DNA of 43,874 bases. It comes from Rhodospirillaceae bacterium UBA4468. Its GTDB lineage: Bacteria; Pseudomonadota; Alphaproteobacteria; Rhodospirillales; Casp-alpha2. Shown here piece after piece: positions 41,977-43,874 of the stretch (position 1 is its first letter; every line of letters starts with the position of its first letter). The DNA is taken from the NCBI GenBank assembly GCA_002389385.1, contig DGOK01000052.1, forward strand, positions 1-43,874, given 5' to 3'. Under the pieces are notes generated by a model. It did not search any database. It had not been told where the DNA came from and saw only the letters and a list, made by a program, of their open reading frames with translations. Position numbers and translations under genes: made by a program.

Positions 41977-42729
41977 ATGGCCATGACAAATAATGATCAG
42001 AAGAAGAATAACGGCGAGCGGATCGCGAAAGTCATTGCACGAGCCGGATTGTGCTCGAGGCGAGACGCGGAACGCTGGATTGAAGCTGGACGTGTTGAGC
42101 TTAATGGCAAGAAGCTCATGACACCGGCATGTGTGGTCACCGCACAAGATATCATCGTCGTTGATGGCAAGGCATTGCCGGACAAAGAACCGACACGGAT
42201 GTGGCGCTACAACAAGCCTGCAGGCCTTGTGACATCTCATAAAGATCCACAAGGAAGAAAGACTGTATTTGAAGCCTTACCTTCATTTCTTCCACGGGTT
42301 ATTTCAGTGGGCCGGCTTGATTATAATTCTGAAGGGTTATTGCTGCTGACCAACGATGGCGAACTGGCCAGAAAACTTGAGTTGCCCGATACGGGATGGA
42401 CACGTCGTTACCGCGTTCGCGTGCATGGCAACGTCGAAGCCACTGAACTCACCAAACTCAGCAATGGTGTAACCGTTGATGACGTCAAATATGGCTCAAT
42501 TATTGCCAATTTTGATAGTCGAACGGGTGCCAATGCCTGGATGACCGTGATCCTCAAAGAAGGTAAGAACCGCGAAATCCGCAAAGTCATGGAACATATT
42601 GGCCTCACCGTAAACCGGCTTATCCGAACCGCTTACGGGCCATTCCAGATTGGCAGTCTTGAGCAACGCGATGTAGACGAAGTTCGACCTAAGTCACTTC
42701 GTGATCAAGTTGGTATGTTTCTAAAATGA
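41977..42729 (+). CDS. rluB: RsuA/RluB-type rRNA pseudouridine synthase
   Basis: From ATG 41977 the protein has 250 residues. An N-terminal S4 RNA-binding domain (GERIAKVIARAGLCSRRDAE, EAGRVELNGKK) precedes the catalytic domain with VGRLDYNSEGLLLLTNDGEL, whose aspartate is catalytic, and LKEGKNREIRKVMEHIGLTV. It isomerises uridine to pseudouridine in rRNA. RluB (23S U2605) is the likeliest member, but RsuA or RluE/F types are not excluded by eye. In-frame codons from 41905 exist, but MAMTNNDQKK directly precedes the S4 domain. rsmD follows 7 bases later. Confidence 0.85.
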   Translation: MAMTNNDQKKNNGERIAKVIARAGLCSRRDAERWIEAGRVELNGKKLMTPACVVTAQDIIVVDGKALPDKEPTRMWRYNKPAGLVTSHKDPQGRKTVFEALPSFLPRVISVGRLDYNSEGLLLLTNDGELARKLELPDTGWTRRYRVRVHGNVEATELTKLSNGVTVDDVKYGSIIANFDSRTGANAWMTVILKEGKNREIRKVMEHIGLTVNRLIRTAYGPFQIGSLEQRDVDEVRPKSLRDQVGMFLK

Positions 42730-42736
42730 GTTTGCT

Positions 42737-43303
42737 ATGAGGATCGTTGGTGGCGATTTTCGTGGACGACGCCTCCTCGCACCTGAGGGTTACGATGTCA
42801 GACCAACATCAGACCGGGCACGGGAAAGTATATTTAATATCTTGATGCATGCGTCATTTGCTCCTGATCTCAAGGGCGCCTCAGTCATCGACGTTTTTGC
42901 CGGGACTGGCGCACTTGGGCTCGAAGCCATGAGCCGGGGCGCTGAGCCTGTCACATTCATTGAAATTAATGATCATGCTCGTGCCTGCATCCTAAAAAAT
43001 GCTGGAACCATGGGGAAAGGCCGAGCCGTCACTGCATTGCGCCTGGACGCAACAAAAATGCCACCGCCGCCCCGGATAGCCGCTTGTCCCGCCAAAGTCG
43101 CATTTTTGGATGCACCTTATGAGCACGAGGTTTCTGGCCCAAGCTTATTGTCATTACTGTCTCGAGGATGGGTTGGGCCTGGCAGCCTTTGTGTCGTTGA
43201 AACACCTGCTGCACGGACATTGGAAGCCCCGCGTGGATTTTCACTTGAGGATCAACGCACATACGGCAAAGCCTTAGTGAGTTTTCTTATCGTCGACGAT
43301 TAA
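42737..43303 (+). CDS. rsmD: 16S rRNA (guanine966-N2)-methyltransferase RsmD
   Basis: The 188-residue enzyme starts MRIVGGDFRGRRLLAPEGYD and shows VRPTSDRARESIFNIL, the SAM-binding VIDVFAGTGALGLEAMSRGA, and EINDHARACILKNA. Its motif IV, normally DPPY, reads DAPYEHEV here. It would methylate G966 of 16S rRNA in the assembled 30S particle. The rest of the fold, including the C-terminal VVETPAARTLE strand, looks intact. It lies 7 bases after the pseudouridine synthase gene, so two rRNA-modifying enzymes are co-transcribed, and it converges with mutL. Confidence 0.93.
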   Translation: MRIVGGDFRGRRLLAPEGYDVRPTSDRARESIFNILMHASFAPDLKGASVIDVFAGTGALGLEAMSRGAEPVTFIEINDHARACILKNAGTMGKGRAVTALRLDATKMPPPPRIAACPAKVAFLDAPYEHEVSGPSLLSLLSRGWVGPGSLCVVETPAARTLEAPRGFSLEDQRTYGKALVSFLIVDD

Positions 43304-43304
43304 C

Positions 43305-43874
43305 TCAACGTCGCCCGAAGAGTTTCTCAATATCATTCAGTTTTAGTGTCACATACGTCGGTCGACCGTGACTACATTGCCCCGAATGTGGCGTTGCTTC
43401 CATTTCCCGTAGAAGCGCATTCATCTCTTCACTCGTTAATCGACGCCCCGCGCGAATAGAGCCATGGCACGCCATCGTTGCGCACACATCATCAATCCGC
43501 TTTTCAAGCGCGATAGCAACATCGTACTCGGCAAGGTCATCAGCCAAGTCGCGGATCAGGCCCTGAACATTGGTTTCTCCCAATATTGCAGGAACTTCGC
43601 GGACGGCAACAGCACCTGTCCCAAAAGCTTCAATCGCCAGGCCCAATTCAGCCAATTCCTCAGCGCGTGACAAAAGCCGATCACATGCAGGCTCGTCCAT
43701 CTCGACGACTTCGGGAATAAGCAAAAGCTGACGTTGCACGCCACCTTGCGCCATAGCTGCCTTGATCTTTTCCTGGGTGAGCCGCTCGTGTGCAGCATGC
43801 TGATCCACAACAACAATTCCGTCCGCAGATTGCGCAACGATATACGTCTCATGGAGTTGAGCGCGCGCGACACC
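43305..43874 (-). CDS. mutL: DNA mismatch repair protein MutL, C-terminal part (5' end outside the window)
   Basis: The frame is open to the window edge, giving 189 C-terminal residues of MutL. The endonuclease motif DQHAAHERLTQEK fits DQHAxxExxxxE, ACHGSIRAGRRLT fits ACxxxR, and QCSHGRPT and the end FGRR match the remaining metal-site motifs. This indicates a latent nicking endonuclease, as in most bacteria other than E. coli. The usual CPHGRP motif is CSHGRP here. MutL links MutS mismatch recognition to strand incision. An internal methionine-like codon at 43808 is not the real start. The gene converges with rsmD across 1 base. Confidence 0.95.
   Translation of the reverse strand, partial: GVARAQLHETYIVAQSADGIVVVDQHAAHERLTQEKIKAAMAQGGVQRQLLLIPEVVEMDEPACDRLLSRAEELAELGLAIEAFGTGAVAVREVPAILGETNVQGLIRDLADDLAEYDVAIALEKRIDDVCATMACHGSIRAGRRLTSEEMNALLREMEATPHSGQCSHGRPTYVTLKLNDIEKLFGRR

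Noticed and set aside
1..43874. CRISPR arrays, tRNA or rRNA genes, prophage or insertion-sequence genes.
   Set aside because: No spaced direct-repeat array, cloverleaf, transposase, integrase or phage structural gene was seen on either strand.

Overview
The window reads as chromosomal core DNA of a Gram-negative alphaproteobacterium, most like the Rhodospirillales and relatives. The reasons are the order dnaA, rpsT, an exported protein, mutM, ubiE, ubiB, coaBC, dut; a nearly contiguous dnaA-dnaN-recF-gyrB set; ubiquinone and lipid A genes; and small families such as DUF1244, DUF6352 and DUF6065 that I associate with alphaproteobacteria. The ferredoxin-dependent 2-oxoacid oxidoreductase (korAB) fits a Rhodospirillales-like lineage. 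I see no CRISPR array, rRNA, tRNA, prophage or intact insertion sequence.

Layout. 1-1344 is the only clearly eroding accessory stretch. It holds the end of an unidentified gene, a leftward set of three short reading frames (a DUF2325-like N-terminal remnant, an unknown 68-residue protein, and a Cys-rich small protein broken by a TAG codon), and a 32-bp inverted repeat carrying two Fur-box-like operators. 1345-5321 is the ybbP-ybbA export ABC system divergent from the lysophospholipase/thioesterase tesA. 5344-7891 is a mixed set: a substrate-binding-like protein with no signal peptide, a glutathione-transferase-like gene and a short XRE regulator lying between two copies of a direct repeat, and rsmJ. 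7912-14502 is the replication block gyrB-recF-dnaN-dnaA, all leftward, followed upstream by a 577-bp non-coding gap that includes the rpsT terminator. 15080-16652 is rpsT, a small exported protein and mutM. 16731-19056 is ubiE-ubiB, converging with a DUF6065 gene. 19984-24394 is a rightward run of coaBC-dut and then a sulfur set: an Rrf2 regulator, cysK, a ThiF/MoeB-like E1 enzyme and a DsrE-like protein. 24402-29092 is the leftward energy set korA-korB-fprA-rhodanese. 29302-36424 is pmbA followed by the lipid A/Kdo genes (msbA-type exporter, DUF374 acyltransferase, waaA, lpxK, lpxL), tightly packed with overlapping ends. 36421-38651 is an M23 peptidase and xseA. 38745-41454 is purD, DUF1244 and DUF6352. 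41451-43874 is tadA, an RluB-type pseudouridine synthase, rsmD and the C-terminal part of mutL.

How the genes fit together. KorAB would reduce ferredoxin while oxidising a 2-oxoacid, and the adjacent ferredoxin-NADP reductase would pass those electrons to NADP. CysK makes cysteine, and the adjacent E1-like, DsrE-like and nearby rhodanese proteins look like sulfur-handling partners, with the Rrf2 protein as a likely local regulator. The lipid A genes cover late Kdo2-lipid A assembly and flipping. No unmistakable new multi-gene system was found. The most unusual signals are the twin Fur-box inverted repeat beside decaying genes, the TAG codon inside the small Cys-rich gene, the loss of the fourth zinc-finger cysteine in MutM, and the interrupted direct repeat flanking the GST/XRE pair.
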